Source: Paenibacillus albus
GTDB lineage: Bacteria; Bacillota; Bacilli; Paenibacillales; Paenibacillaceae
DNA length: 64,000 nt
Direction: 5' to 3'
Assembly (NCBI RefSeq): GCF_003952225.1
Contig: NZ_CP034437.1
Span: 4,788,501-4,852,500, forward strand
The notes beneath the pieces were generated by a model that did not search any database, was not told the DNA's origin, and saw only the letters and a program-made list of their open reading frames with translations. Below are positions 54,794-63,113 of the stretch, one piece after another. Position 1 is the first letter of the stretch. Every line of letters begins with the position of its first letter. Position numbers and translations under genes: made by a program.

Positions 54794-54825
54794 TTATTCA
54801 AAACTCCTTTATCTATCGGACCCGC

Positions 54826-55655
54826 TTATACTGTACCACGGAACACTTCCGCCGCCGGACCGCTCATATATACATAGTTGCTTTCTTCATTCCATTCGAT
54901 CAGCAAGTCGCCGCCTTTCAGCGAAACCGTTGCCGTCCGATCCGTGTAGCCGTTCAGCACGGATGCCACGACAGTTGCGCAAGCGCCAGTTCCGCATGCC
55001 AGTGTCGGGCCTGCACCGCGCTCCCATACACGCATATCGGTGAAGTCTTTCGAACGTACCGTTACGAATTCTACGTTGATTTGCGCGGGAATAGCGGGTG
55101 AACCTCAAGCTTCGGACCCCATACGGAAAGGTCGAAATTCACTGCATCGTCCACATAGATTACGCAGTGCGGGTTGCCCATCGACACCGCTGTAAACTTG
55201 AATTCGCGGCCATCCACTTCGATGGATTGGTTAATCACCGGATTGGCATCAATTGTCGTCGGCACTTTGAGACCTTCGAGGATTGGCTGTCCCATGTTAA
55301 CACGAACGAGCTCTACTTTACCATTATCGACCGTCAGCTGCACTTCTTGCACGCCAGCGCCGAGCGTCTCGATGGTGAGGGACTCTTTGTCTGTAAGACC
55401 ATTATCGTAGACGTACTTCGCTACGCAGCGAATGGCGTTGCCGCATTGCTCCGCTTCCGAGCCGTCCGAATTAATAATGCGCATCCGAAAATCCGCTTTC
55501 TCCGAAGGCAAAATATAAACAAGACCGTCTGCACCGATACCGAAGAAGCGGTTACAGAGCTGCTCTGCGAGCTCAGCCACGTTATCTGGTAATTGTGTTT
55601 CCCCTGCTACAACGATAAAGTCGTTACCTAGTCCATGCATTTTTGTAAAGTTCAT
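54826..55655 (-). pseudogene. dapF: Diaminopimelate epimerase DapF, frame broken by one missing base
   Basis: Interconverts LL- and meso-diaminopimelate for lysine and peptidoglycan. The ATG at 55655 has GGGGAG 9 nt upstream and begins MNFTKMHGLGNDF. The first catalytic Cys is in EQCGNAIRC. The frame ends prematurely at 55071 after HPLFPRKST. One extra A in the AAA run at 55080-55082 would restore [13 protein letters not shown] and continue into the second part, which has the second catalytic Cys ([11 protein letters not shown]) and ends at 54826. With that base the protein has about 276 residues, the usual length. Because DapF is normally essential, a sequencing error is likely. Confidence 0.88.
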
Positions 55656-55690
55656 TCGTTCGCACTCCCCTGAAAACTGTTGTTGCAAAC

Positions 55691-55696
55691 ATTATA
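55691..55696 (-). promoter_or_regulatory. Candidate -10 box of dapF
   Basis: A perfect TATAAT on the minus strand lies 35 bp before the dapF start. I found no good -35 at 16-18 bp. Confidence 0.4.
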
Positions 55697-55884
55697 ATTT
55701 ATTTAGTGTACTTTAATCTTTGCACTTTTGGAACACTTACTTGCACGGATCCCCATAAAAGCGTACGGATCCCCTAAATCCCCTTCCCGAAGGGGGACCC
55801 CAAGGGTTTCACCCTCCGGCCACCCGAATGGTGTAACGTTGGAGCTACAGAGAAGCGCGGTTGAGATCGTACGTGCGAATCCTC

Positions 55885-55911
55885 GTTTACGTCCCTGACG
55901 GGACCCACTTT
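55885..55911 (+). repeat. 27-bp palindromic repeat, copy 1
   Basis: Contains the palindrome GTCCCTGACGGGAC followed by CCACTTT. A near-identical copy lies 128 bp downstream. Confidence 0.7.
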
Positions 55912-56012
55912 GACTTTTGGAGCTCGCGAGCTACCTGCCGCCCCGCCTTCGCGGGACCATGGGAACGAACGGTGTTGGAGAGATGCATTGGAGTGAGTAT
56001 GTGCTGGGGAGC

Positions 56013-56039
56013 GTTTTCGTCCCTGGCGGGACACACTTT
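56013..56039 (+). repeat. 27-bp palindromic repeat, copy 2
   Basis: Contains GTCCCTGGCGGGAC followed by ACACTTT; it differs from copy 1 at three of 27 positions. Confidence 0.7.
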
Positions 56040-56064
56040 ACGTTGGCGCGCGAAGAGCGTGGGG

Positions 56065-56276
56065 GATTACCAGAGGAGCGGCTGCGCCACTCCCGGTAAT
56101 CTGGGGGCCGCCTAGTATTCCTGGCGGATATGTTAGTTGGTAAACCTTTTGGAGCGGCTACGCCACTCCTACCAAATTGGAGCGACTGCGTCACTCCTAC
56201 CAATTAGAGCGGCTGCGCCACTCCAAACTACTTAGAGCGACTGCGTCACTCCTACAACTTTGCGGCTGCGCCGCTT
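56065..56276. repeat. Array of hairpin repeats with core GGAGCGGCTGCGCCACTCC
   Basis: Full copies lie at 56075-56093, 56151-56169, 56179-56197, 56206-56224 and 56234-56252, with a shortened one at 56261-56276. Copies 2 to 6 have a 27-28 bp period. Each core folds into a stem with a TGC or TAC loop. In copies 3 and 5 the G-C pair at positions 7 and 13 is A-T, a compensatory change. Copy 1 is enclosed by a further stem, GATTACC with GGTAATC. The wider spacer from 55656 to 56281 has other GC-rich palindromes and no supported gene. Confidence 0.8.
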
Positions 56277-56281
56277 TTATA

Positions 56282-56980
56282 CTAAAACCTCTTCCACCAA
56301 ACCCCCGTCCATTCTGGGACGGTCGTATTACCACTTGCTGCGACTGCGCTACTGATTTCATCGCCGAAGAAGAAGCTCGTAAGTGCAATTGCTTCTTCTA
56401 CCGACTCGAACTGATAATCCGTTCGAATCGCTGCGTGCAAGAAGCCATATTGCTGCTCTAGTGCAGAGTAATAACTGGTTAAGAAATCCGGAGGACTTGG
56501 CTGCTCCGTGCCCGTACCGAAATTTTCGAAGATGATAACCGTACCGCCCGGACGAAGAACACGACGAATTTCATCCATAATCCGCGCCAACTGTTCCTGC
56601 CAATCTGCATTGTTGGAGCTTGTTGAGTAACAAATGGTCCATCCCGCCGTTAGCAAGTCAATCGATTGATTCGGCAATGGCATAGAGTCGTGATAACCGA
56701 CTTTCGTCAGCCAATTCTCCGCGCCTAACCCGCGCAGCTTACCAGCTGCCACTTCCAGCATGGCCTCTGACGAGTCCATGGCGACGATCGAACGCACCCG
56801 AGGTGCGAGCATCATCGTCAGTCTCCCCGTGCCTGCGCCTAGATCCGCTGCATGAAGGTCAGACAGATCCGGGCAGACTTTGCGAATCGTCTCCATCAGG
56901 TTGTTATTGACATCCTCACGTGAAACAAGCCGATCGTACCGCTCTGCTTCACTTCGATAAATTTGATCATGATTTGGCAT
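56282..56980 (-). CDS. Class I SAM-dependent methyltransferase
   Basis: A 232-residue cytosolic methyltransferase. Motif I is AADLGAGTGRLTMML, motif II has VAMDSSEAML, and the post-motif segments include DLLTAGWTICY and EIRRVLRPGGTVIIFENFGTG. The C-terminal half may define the substrate, which I cannot predict. The ATG at 56980 has AAGGAG 8 nt upstream. It lies 81 bp downstream of the MerR-methyltransferase fusion on the same strand and has its own candidate MerR-type promoter in between. Confidence 0.88.
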   Translation of the reverse strand: MPNHDQIYRSEAERYDRLVSREDVNNNLMETIRKVCPDLSDLHAADLGAGTGRLTMMLAPRVRSIVAMDSSEAMLEVAAGKLRGLGAENWLTKVGYHDSMPLPNQSIDLLTAGWTICYSTSSNNADWQEQLARIMDEIRRVLRPGGTVIIFENFGTGTEQPSPPDFLTSYYSALEQQYGFLHAAIRTDYQFESVEEAIALTSFFFGDEISSAVAASGNTTVPEWTGVWWKRF

Positions 56981-57017
56981 TGGTGACACTCCTTAAGTTA
57001 ATGTAACTCTCCTCATC

Positions 57018-57048
57018 ACCATAGAAGCTAACGCAAGGTTAAGGTCAA
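57018..57048 (-). promoter_or_regulatory. MerR-type promoter of the methyltransferase gene (19-bp spacer)
   Basis: On the minus strand TTGACC and TATGGT are separated by 19 bp, the over-long spacer used by MerR-family regulators. The spacer includes TTAACCTTGCGTTAG with a TAAC/GTTA dyad, sharing TTAACCTT with the promoter upstream of the regulator. Confidence 0.55.
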
Positions 57049-57061
57049 CACCTTACTTCAC

Positions 57062-58090
57062 CTAATGTTTACGAACTGCATAGACGACATGAATCCATTC
57101 ATTCACCGCATGCTGAACTGTAATGTAATCATGCTCATAGAACCATCCAAGCAGTTTAGCCCGGTCTATCGGATGCTTGCCGTTCAGCTCATCATGCGTA
57201 TACGTCACACCGTCGGCGCCACCTTCGTACATTAAGCCCGCGATGCATATCCGCCCGCTCGGCTTCAGTACACGATCCATCTCCTCAAGCGCCAGCTCCT
57301 GCTGTTTCGAAGCTTCTAAATGGTGTAGAGCGAACGCCGATACGAGGAACGAAAACTGTTTATCCACATAAGGAAGTGCAAGCGCATTGCCAAGCTTCGT
57401 CGCTATGGCAGGAAATTTCTCGCGGCACCGTGAGAGCATCTCCTTCGATTGGTCCACTGCCGACATAGAAGCTCCGCTAAGCTGCAGCTTGCCTGCCAAA
57501 TTACCCGTGCCTGTCCCAATATCGAGTCCATCCTCACCTTGTTTCGGGGCAACCCATTGCACGATAAAATCCAACACCATCTCATATTCACTCTGAGTTA
57601 ATAATGAGCCGCTGGACAAGATTGCTGGCGAGCCGTCGAAGCCCGGCGCGATTCGGTCGAAGTCCCATGTATCCTTCCATGTCGACACACTCTCATGAGT
57701 GTGCTGCAGTTCGCCGGACAGTTGGAACAAGTCATCGAGCAGAAGCGTCTGCTTCGTCTCTAGTCGTTCAATAAGCTCGTCAAGCGTTCCGATCACGTGC
57801 TTCCACTTTGTCCATTTCTCGTAGAGAGCCATCCGCTGCAGCTCCAGATAGTGATGAACCGAAGCGGAATCGCCCTGATCCAGCTTCTCCATCAATACTT
57901 TAATTTGCTCCAGACTAAGCCCCATCTCACGCAGCGACGCAATGGTTTGCAGCCGCCATGCATCATGATCCGAATAGTAGCGGTAACCATTCTCTTCACC
58001 ACGTGCAGGACTGAGCAATCCCTTTGCTTCGTACAAACGGATCGCTCTCGGCGTGATATGCAGCTTGTGAGCTAATTCATTGATTTTCAT
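57062..58090 (-). CDS. MerR-family regulator fused to a SAM-dependent methyltransferase
   Basis: A 342-residue fusion. Residues 1-70 are a MerR winged helix (INELAHKLHITPRAIRLYEAKGLL, key residues TPRAIRLYE, and YRYYSDHD). A coiled-coil-like stretch follows (about 75-120). From about residue 180 comes a methyltransferase with motif I GLDIGTGTGNLAG, SAVDQSKEML and FALHHLEAS, and ends YAVRKH. The effector-binding domain of a MerR protein is thus replaced by an enzyme. The ATG at 58090 has GGAG 6 nt upstream. It lies before a second methyltransferase gene. The methyl acceptor is unknown. Confidence 0.88.
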   Translation of the reverse strand: MKINELAHKLHITPRAIRLYEAKGLLSPARGEENGYRYYSDHDAWRLQTIASLREMGLSLEQIKVLMEKLDQGDSASVHHYLELQRMALYEKWTKWKHVIGTLDELIERLETKQTLLLDDLFQLSGELQHTHESVSTWKDTWDFDRIAPGFDGSPAILSSGSLLTQSEYEMVLDFIVQWVAPKQGEDGLDIGTGTGNLAGKLQLSGASMSAVDQSKEMLSRCREKFPAIATKLGNALALPYVDKQFSFLVSAFALHHLEASKQQELALEEMDRVLKPSGRICIAGLMYEGGADGVTYTHDELNGKHPIDRAKLLGWFYEHDYITVQHAVNEWIHVVYAVRKH

Positions 58091-58118
58091 ATCCCGCTCC
58101 ACCTTTCCGATTACAGCT

Positions 58119-58149
58119 ATTATAAACCATAACCTTAGGTGAAGGTTAA
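58119..58149 (-). promoter_or_regulatory. MerR-type promoter and operator of the fusion gene
   Basis: On the minus strand TTAACC and TATAAT are separated by exactly 19 bp. Between them lies a perfect dyad TAACCTT-5-AAGGTTA (58130-58148), the standard layout for a MerR regulator that autoregulates. Confidence 0.75.
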
Positions 58150-58212
58150 GAGAGGAGTCGGTGATAAGCTTGTTTCGTTGAGACAGTATGTACGCTGAAA
58201 CTATACAAAAAC

Positions 58213-58243
58213 AAAAAAGCCGACGACCAGCCGCCGGCTTTTC
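58213..58243 (-). terminator. Terminator of the P-type ATPase gene
   Basis: On the minus strand AAGCCG and CGGCTT form the base of a GC-rich hairpin, followed by TTTT and a T-rich tract. It starts 4 bp after the stop. Confidence 0.85.
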
Positions 58244-58246
58244 CCT

Positions 58247-61042
58247 TTATCTTGTAATTGATTTCGGTCCTTGAATTGGCCATTTGGACTTTTTCTTCTT
58301 CTCCGTCGTGCCGAGCACGCTTCCGATACCCATCAAGAATGTCGGAATGCCAGCAGCTACGATGACAAGACACCAGTCGCGGAAGCCAAGCGGCACCGTC
58401 TTGAAGATCGGCTGCAGCGCGTCGATGTAGAGTACGCCGAGCATGAGCAGCACCGATGAGAGCACCGCGAAGAGCAAATATTTATTTTGCAGCATGTTCC
58501 GGTGGAAGATGGAGCGCGAGCTGCGGCAGTCGAAGACGTGAATAAGCTGAGCCATAACGAGTGTGGCAAAAGCAACTGTCTGCGCATGCACGAGATTTCC
58601 CGGATCCTTCGGCGCGATTTGCAGCGTAATCCAGAACGCGCCAAGCGTGCAGACACCGATTAGAATTCCGCGGCTAATGATTTTCCAGCCAAGCCGTCTT
58701 GCAAAAATATTCTCTTTCGCCGAGCGAGGCTTCTGCTGCATCAAGTCCTTCTCGGATTGGTCGACGCCGAGCGCCATTGCAGGCAGACCGTCCGTTACGA
58801 GGTTCACCCATAGAATCTGGATTGGTACGAGCGGAAGAGGCAGACCTGCCATCATCGCCAGGAACATCGTCAGAATCTCGCCGACGTTGGATGCGAGCAG
58901 ATACCGGATAAATTTGCGGATATTCTCGTAGATGCCGCGGCCCTCTTCGATTGCGGCAACGATGCTGGAGAAGTTATCGTCACTGAGGACAAGCGACGAC
59001 GCTTCCTTCGAGACATCTGTTCCGGTAATCCCCATCGAAATTCCGATATCCGCAGCTTTTATCGCTGGCGCATCATTCACTCCGTCGCCTGTCATTGCAA
59101 CAACATGGCCTTTGCGCTGAAGCGCTTTGACGATGCGAAGCTTGTGCTCCGGCGATACGCGAGCGTACACGTAAATATTGTCGATCAAACGATCCAGCTG
59201 CTCCTCGCTCATTCCGCTCAGCTGCTGTCCGCTTATGGACAAGCCGCCTCGCGGCATGATGCCGAGCTGCCCAGCGATAGCCTCCGCTGTGAGCTGATGG
59301 TCGCCCGTAATCATAATCGTCTTGATACCTGCGCGGCGGCAGTTTGCAATGGATTCGCGCACTTCGCGGCGAGGCGGATCAATCATACCCGAGAGTCCAA
59401 CGAAAATGAGCTGATTCTCGACATCCGACTCTGCTTCGGTTGCATCGTGCGAACGCAGTTCGCGGTAGGCGAATCCAAGCACGCGCAGTGCATTTTGCGC
59501 CATCGTCTCGGCTGAATCCGTTACTTTCTGCTTGAGGCTTCCCGTGAACGGTACGACTTTGCCATCCCAGAGCACATAGGAGCACTGTTCCATCAGCATA
59601 TCCGGAGCACCTTTCGTACAGATCAGCCTTCCGCCTTGATGCGTCACCAGTACAGACATCCGCTTACGCTCGGAATCGAACGGATACTCCTTCACCCGCT
59701 GGTAGATGCCCTCCATTGATTTGGCTGACACGCCCAGCTTGGATGCAAGCACCGTAAGCGCGCCTTCCGTCGGGTCGCCTTTGAGCAGCCATTCATCCTG
59801 GATGAATGTCCCCTTGCCTTTCTTCCGTTTCGCCGCTTCGCTCTCATCGTCTACTTTAGAGACAACCGCGTTATTACAAAGCGCCGCAATTTGCAGCAAT
59901 CTACGCAAGGATTGGTCGTGCTTCACATCGACTACTTTACCATTCTCGAAGCACCCGCCTGCAGGCTCGTAGCCTTCGCCTGTGACATCCATGCTGTGGC
60001 CGCCGATCCAGAGCTTGGTAACGGTCATTTTGTTCTGCGTGAGCGTGCCCGTCTTGTCGGAACAGATGACCGAAGCGCAGCCTAATGTCTCCACGGAAGG
60101 CAGCTTGCGGACGATGGCTCGCCGCTTGATCATGCGCTGTACGCCAAGGGCAAGCGCAATCGTAACGATTGCCGGAAGACCTTCAGGTATGGCAGCTACG
60201 GCAAGACTTACTCCTGCGAGGAACATCTCATATGGCGGCTGACCGTGCAAAATACCTGCGAGCACAACCATCACCGTGAGCGCAAGGGCCACGATAATGA
60301 GAATTTTGCCAAGCTGCTCGAGTCTGTGCTGAAGCGGAGTTTCCATTGATTCCGTCTGCTGAATGAGATTGGCGATTTTGCCCATCTCGGTCGACATGCC
60401 TGTACGAATAACGATGCCTTTGGCTGTTCCGCGCGTAATCATCGTACCCATGAAGCCGATGTTGCGCATATCGCCAAGCGGCAGTTCGTCTTCCTTAATG
60501 GGGTTGCAATGCTTCCCAACCGGAACCGATTCGCCTGTCAGCGCCGATTCTTCGGCATAACAGCTGTTCGCTTCGATAAACCGGATGTCCGCCGGAATGC
60601 GGTCTCCGCTCTCGAGCTCAACAATATCTCCAGGAACAAGTTCATTTGCTGGCAAGATGACCGTCTCGCCGCCGCGAATCGCCTTTGCCAGTGGAGCAGA
60701 TAAAGCTTTCAGCGCGCGAAGCGATTTCTCTGCACGAAATTCTTGAATGAATCCAAGCACGGCGTTAATGATGATAATGGCAATGATCGTAATTGCGTCG
60801 AGATACTCGCCAAGCAACCCGGAAATCAGCGTTGCCCCCATAAGCACAAGCACCATAAAGTCTTTGAACTGGCCTAGAAACAACTTTATAGGGGATGCCT
60901 TCTTCCCCTCAGTCAGCTCATTGCGTCCTGTCTGAACGAGCCGCTCCGCAGCCGCACTTGCCGTAAGACCGGTATCTAGTTTAGCTCCAAGCGAATGCGC
61001 CAGCTCGCCAGTTTCCATTTGATGCCACTTTCCATGTTCCAT
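58247..61042 (-). CDS. Calcium-type cation-transporting P-type ATPase (YloB-like)
   Basis: Membrane pump of 931 residues. The phosphorylation motif is SDKTGTLTQ (residues 328-336), with the TGES loop in the actuator domain, MTGDGVNDAPA in the P domain, and KGAPD in the N domain. In M4 the motif is PEGLPA (286-291), and in M6 NLVTDGLPA, which fits a Ca2+ site of the SERCA/SPCA type. I chose the ATG at 61042 with GGGAGG 10 nt upstream; a longer frame to 61150 lacks support. It is divergent from rqcH, matching yloA-yloB in B. subtilis, and likely exports Ca2+. Confidence 0.93.
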   Translation of the reverse strand: MEHGKWHQMETGELAHSLGAKLDTGLTASAAAERLVQTGRNELTEGKKASPIKLFLGQFKDFMVLVLMGATLISGLLGEYLDAITIIAIIIINAVLGFIQEFRAEKSLRALKALSAPLAKAIRGGETVILPANELVPGDIVELESGDRIPADIRFIEANSCYAEESALTGESVPVGKHCNPIKEDELPLGDMRNIGFMGTMITRGTAKGIVIRTGMSTEMGKIANLIQQTESMETPLQHRLEQLGKILIIVALALTVMVVLAGILHGQPPYEMFLAGVSLAVAAIPEGLPAIVTIALALGVQRMIKRRAIVRKLPSVETLGCASVICSDKTGTLTQNKMTVTKLWIGGHSMDVTGEGYEPAGGCFENGKVVDVKHDQSLRRLLQIAALCNNAVVSKVDDESEAAKRKKGKGTFIQDEWLLKGDPTEGALTVLASKLGVSAKSMEGIYQRVKEYPFDSERKRMSVLVTHQGGRLICTKGAPDMLMEQCSYVLWDGKVVPFTGSLKQKVTDSAETMAQNALRVLGFAYRELRSHDATEAESDVENQLIFVGLSGMIDPPRREVRESIANCRRAGIKTIMITGDHQLTAEAIAGQLGIMPRGGLSISGQQLSGMSEEQLDRLIDNIYVYARVSPEHKLRIVKALQRKGHVVAMTGDGVNDAPAIKAADIGISMGITGTDVSKEASSLVLSDDNFSSIVAAIEEGRGIYENIRKFIRYLLASNVGEILTMFLAMMAGLPLPLVPIQILWVNLVTDGLPAMALGVDQSEKDLMQQKPRSAKENIFARRLGWKIISRGILIGVCTLGAFWITLQIAPKDPGNLVHAQTVAFATLVMAQLIHVFDCRSSRSIFHRNMLQNKYLLFAVLSSVLLMLGVLYIDALQPIFKTVPLGFRDWCLVIVAAGIPTFLMGIGSVLGTTEKKKKSKWPIQGPKSITR

Positions 61043-61197
61043 GCCCCGTCTCCCTCCCGTTAACCTGCCGCCTGACGGACAGCCTCTATGGGCTATTTGT
61101 ATTCGGACAAACTGCAAAATATCCCAGAGAGCACTTAAGTTTTTGTACAAGTTATGGCATGATAGAGAGTGACTCAGACATAAAGGGGAAGATCAGT

Positions 61198-63051
61198 ATG
61201 GCTTTGGATGGAATTGTTACCCGTGCCATCACGCACGAGCTTAAGGCTTGCATAGGGGCGCGCATTTATAAAATACATCAGCCTGGACCTCACGATCTTG
61301 TACTGCAAATTCGCGGCGGAGGCGTGCAGGGGAAGCTGCTCATATCGGCAAACCCGACTTATCCACGGATCCATTTCACGGAACAATCGTTCATCAATCC
61401 GCTTGAAGCACCGATGTTCTGCATGCTGCTTCGCAAGCATTGCGAAGGCGCGGTAATTGAAGCTGTCCGCCAAGTGGGCAATGAGCGTATCATTCATCTT
61501 GATGTGAGACAGCGTGATGAGCTGGGCGACATGTCCTTTAAGCGGATTATTATCGAGCTGATGGGCAAGCACAGCAACATCATTCTCGTCGATGCCGCGA
61601 CGGAGATGATTCATGACGGCATTCATCATGTCACTCCGATGATCAGCAGTTACAGGGTCATCATGCCGGGTACGACGTATATCGCACCGCCGGAGCAAGG
61701 CAAGGACGATCCCCTTGCGATCACCGATGAAACGACCTTCACCGCAGCGCTGAAGCAAACCGCGGATGCGCTCATCAACCCGCCGATTCCGGACGAGGAC
61801 AGCATTCATTTCGGATCGGTGCCGAAGGGGGCAGACCCGGCGGCGATTACTACGAATCAATTGCTAGTCGGCGCATTCAGCGGACTCAGCCCGCTTCTGG
61901 CGAAGGAGATTATGCACCGCACCACAGCTGCGGGCGAGTCCGGCCCTCTCCTGAACGGCGTTGACCACATCGACGCGAATGCAGCACAGTTATGGCCGGC
62001 ATTCCGCGACATGATGGAGCAGTTCCGCTCGAATCGTTATGAGCCGCAGACGGTCGCCGCATCGTCTAACGCGAAGCCATCTTTCTCAGTAACTGCGTTG
62101 ACGCATCTGGGTGGAGAAGTCACTGCATTCGAGACCGTGAGCCAATGCTTGGAAGCCTTCTATGGCGATAAAGCGGAGCGCGATACCGTTAAGCAGCGTG
62201 CGAACGATCTGATTAAATTTCTTCAAAATGAGCGGAATAAGAACGCGAAGAAGCAAGGCAAGCTGGAGGAAACGCTGGAGGAAGCGAAAGAAGCGGATAA
62301 GTTCCGCAGTCTTGGCGAGCTGCTCACGATGAACCTGCATACTATCCAGCGCGGAGACGATTTTGTCGAGACGATTGATTACTACGACGAAGAACAGCCG
62401 ATCATTAAGATCGCGCTCGATCCACTCCTTACTCCGTCTCAGAACGCTCAGCGTTATTTCAAGAAATATACGAAGTTCCGCAATAGCTTGACTGTCGTGG
62501 CAGAGCAGATGCAGCGCACTTCGGAAGAGACGGCGTATCTGGAATCGCTGCTTCAGCAGCTCGAGAGCGCCTCGATATCCGACATCGACGAGATTCGAGA
62601 AGAGCTTGTCGAGCAAGGCTATTTGCGCTCCCGCGAGAAGCGCGGTGTGAAGAAGCGTAAGCCGAAGCAGCCGGCGCTGCTCTGCTACACCTCTTCGGAA
62701 GGCGTGCCGATCTTCGTTGGGAAGAACAATACGCAGAACGATTTCCTAACGAACAAGTCGTCTGCGCCGAACGATACTTGGCTGCATACAAAGGACATTC
62801 CAGGCTCGCACGTCGTCATTCGGGGGACAACCTTCGGCGATGAGACGTTGGAGGAAGCAGCGATGCTCGCCGCACACTTTAGCCAGGCGAAGTCCTCGAG
62901 CCTCGTACCTGTCGATTACACACTGATTCGCTATGTGAAGAAGCCTAGCGGTGCCAAACCGGGTTATGTTATCTATGACAATCAGAAGACGCTGTTTATT
63001 ACGCCGGACGAGCCTCGCATTAAGCAGCTGCCATCGGTCATTAAGCAATAA
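61198..63051 (+). CDS. rqcH: Ribosome quality-control factor RqcH (NFACT family, YloA/FbpA)
   Basis: Binds obstructed 50S subunits and adds C-terminal Ala tails for degradation. The NFACT-N domain begins ALDGIVTRAITHEL and has KIHQPGPHDLVLQIR and PMFCMLLRKHCEGA. A coiled-coil (about residues 330-390 and 420-480) is followed by the NFACT-R domain with DTWLHTKDIPGSHVVIR. The protein has 617 residues from the ATG at 61198, which is preceded by AAAGGGGAA. It was earlier called fibronectin-binding protein. It is divergent from the Ca2+ ATPase. Confidence 0.94.
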   Translation: MALDGIVTRAITHELKACIGARIYKIHQPGPHDLVLQIRGGGVQGKLLISANPTYPRIHFTEQSFINPLEAPMFCMLLRKHCEGAVIEAVRQVGNERIIHLDVRQRDELGDMSFKRIIIELMGKHSNIILVDAATEMIHDGIHHVTPMISSYRVIMPGTTYIAPPEQGKDDPLAITDETTFTAALKQTADALINPPIPDEDSIHFGSVPKGADPAAITTNQLLVGAFSGLSPLLAKEIMHRTTAAGESGPLLNGVDHIDANAAQLWPAFRDMMEQFRSNRYEPQTVAASSNAKPSFSVTALTHLGGEVTAFETVSQCLEAFYGDKAERDTVKQRANDLIKFLQNERNKNAKKQGKLEETLEEAKEADKFRSLGELLTMNLHTIQRGDDFVETIDYYDEEQPIIKIALDPLLTPSQNAQRYFKKYTKFRNSLTVVAEQMQRTSEETAYLESLLQQLESASISDIDEIREELVEQGYLRSREKRGVKKRKPKQPALLCYTSSEGVPIFVGKNNTQNDFLTNKSSAPNDTWLHTKDIPGSHVVIRGTTFGDETLEEAAMLAAHFSQAKSSSLVPVDYTLIRYVKKPSGAKPGYVIYDNQKTLFITPDEPRIKQLPSVIKQ

Positions 63052-63055
63052 TAAG

Positions 63056-63110
63056 AAAGACACGAGCCTCTGACGAAGATCATTCTTCGCGTCAACGCTC
63101 GTGTCTTTTT
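63056..63110. terminator. Bidirectional terminator between rqcH and the PHP gene
   Basis: AAAGACACGAGC (63056-63067) pairs with GCTCGTGTCTTT (63097-63108), with an inner stem GACGAAG/CTTCGCGTC. T-runs follow on the plus strand; A-rich sequence precedes for the minus strand. Confidence 0.85.
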
Positions 63111-63113
63111 ATT

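Noticed and set aside
54794-54825. SAM riboswitch before yitJ
   Set aside because: Only 32 bp separate dapF and yitJ, too short for any riboswitch.
55774-56203. Several open frames of 60-90 codons in the palindrome-rich spacer
   Set aside because: They arise on both strands from GC-rich repeats with few stops; none has a ribosome site or recognisable domain.
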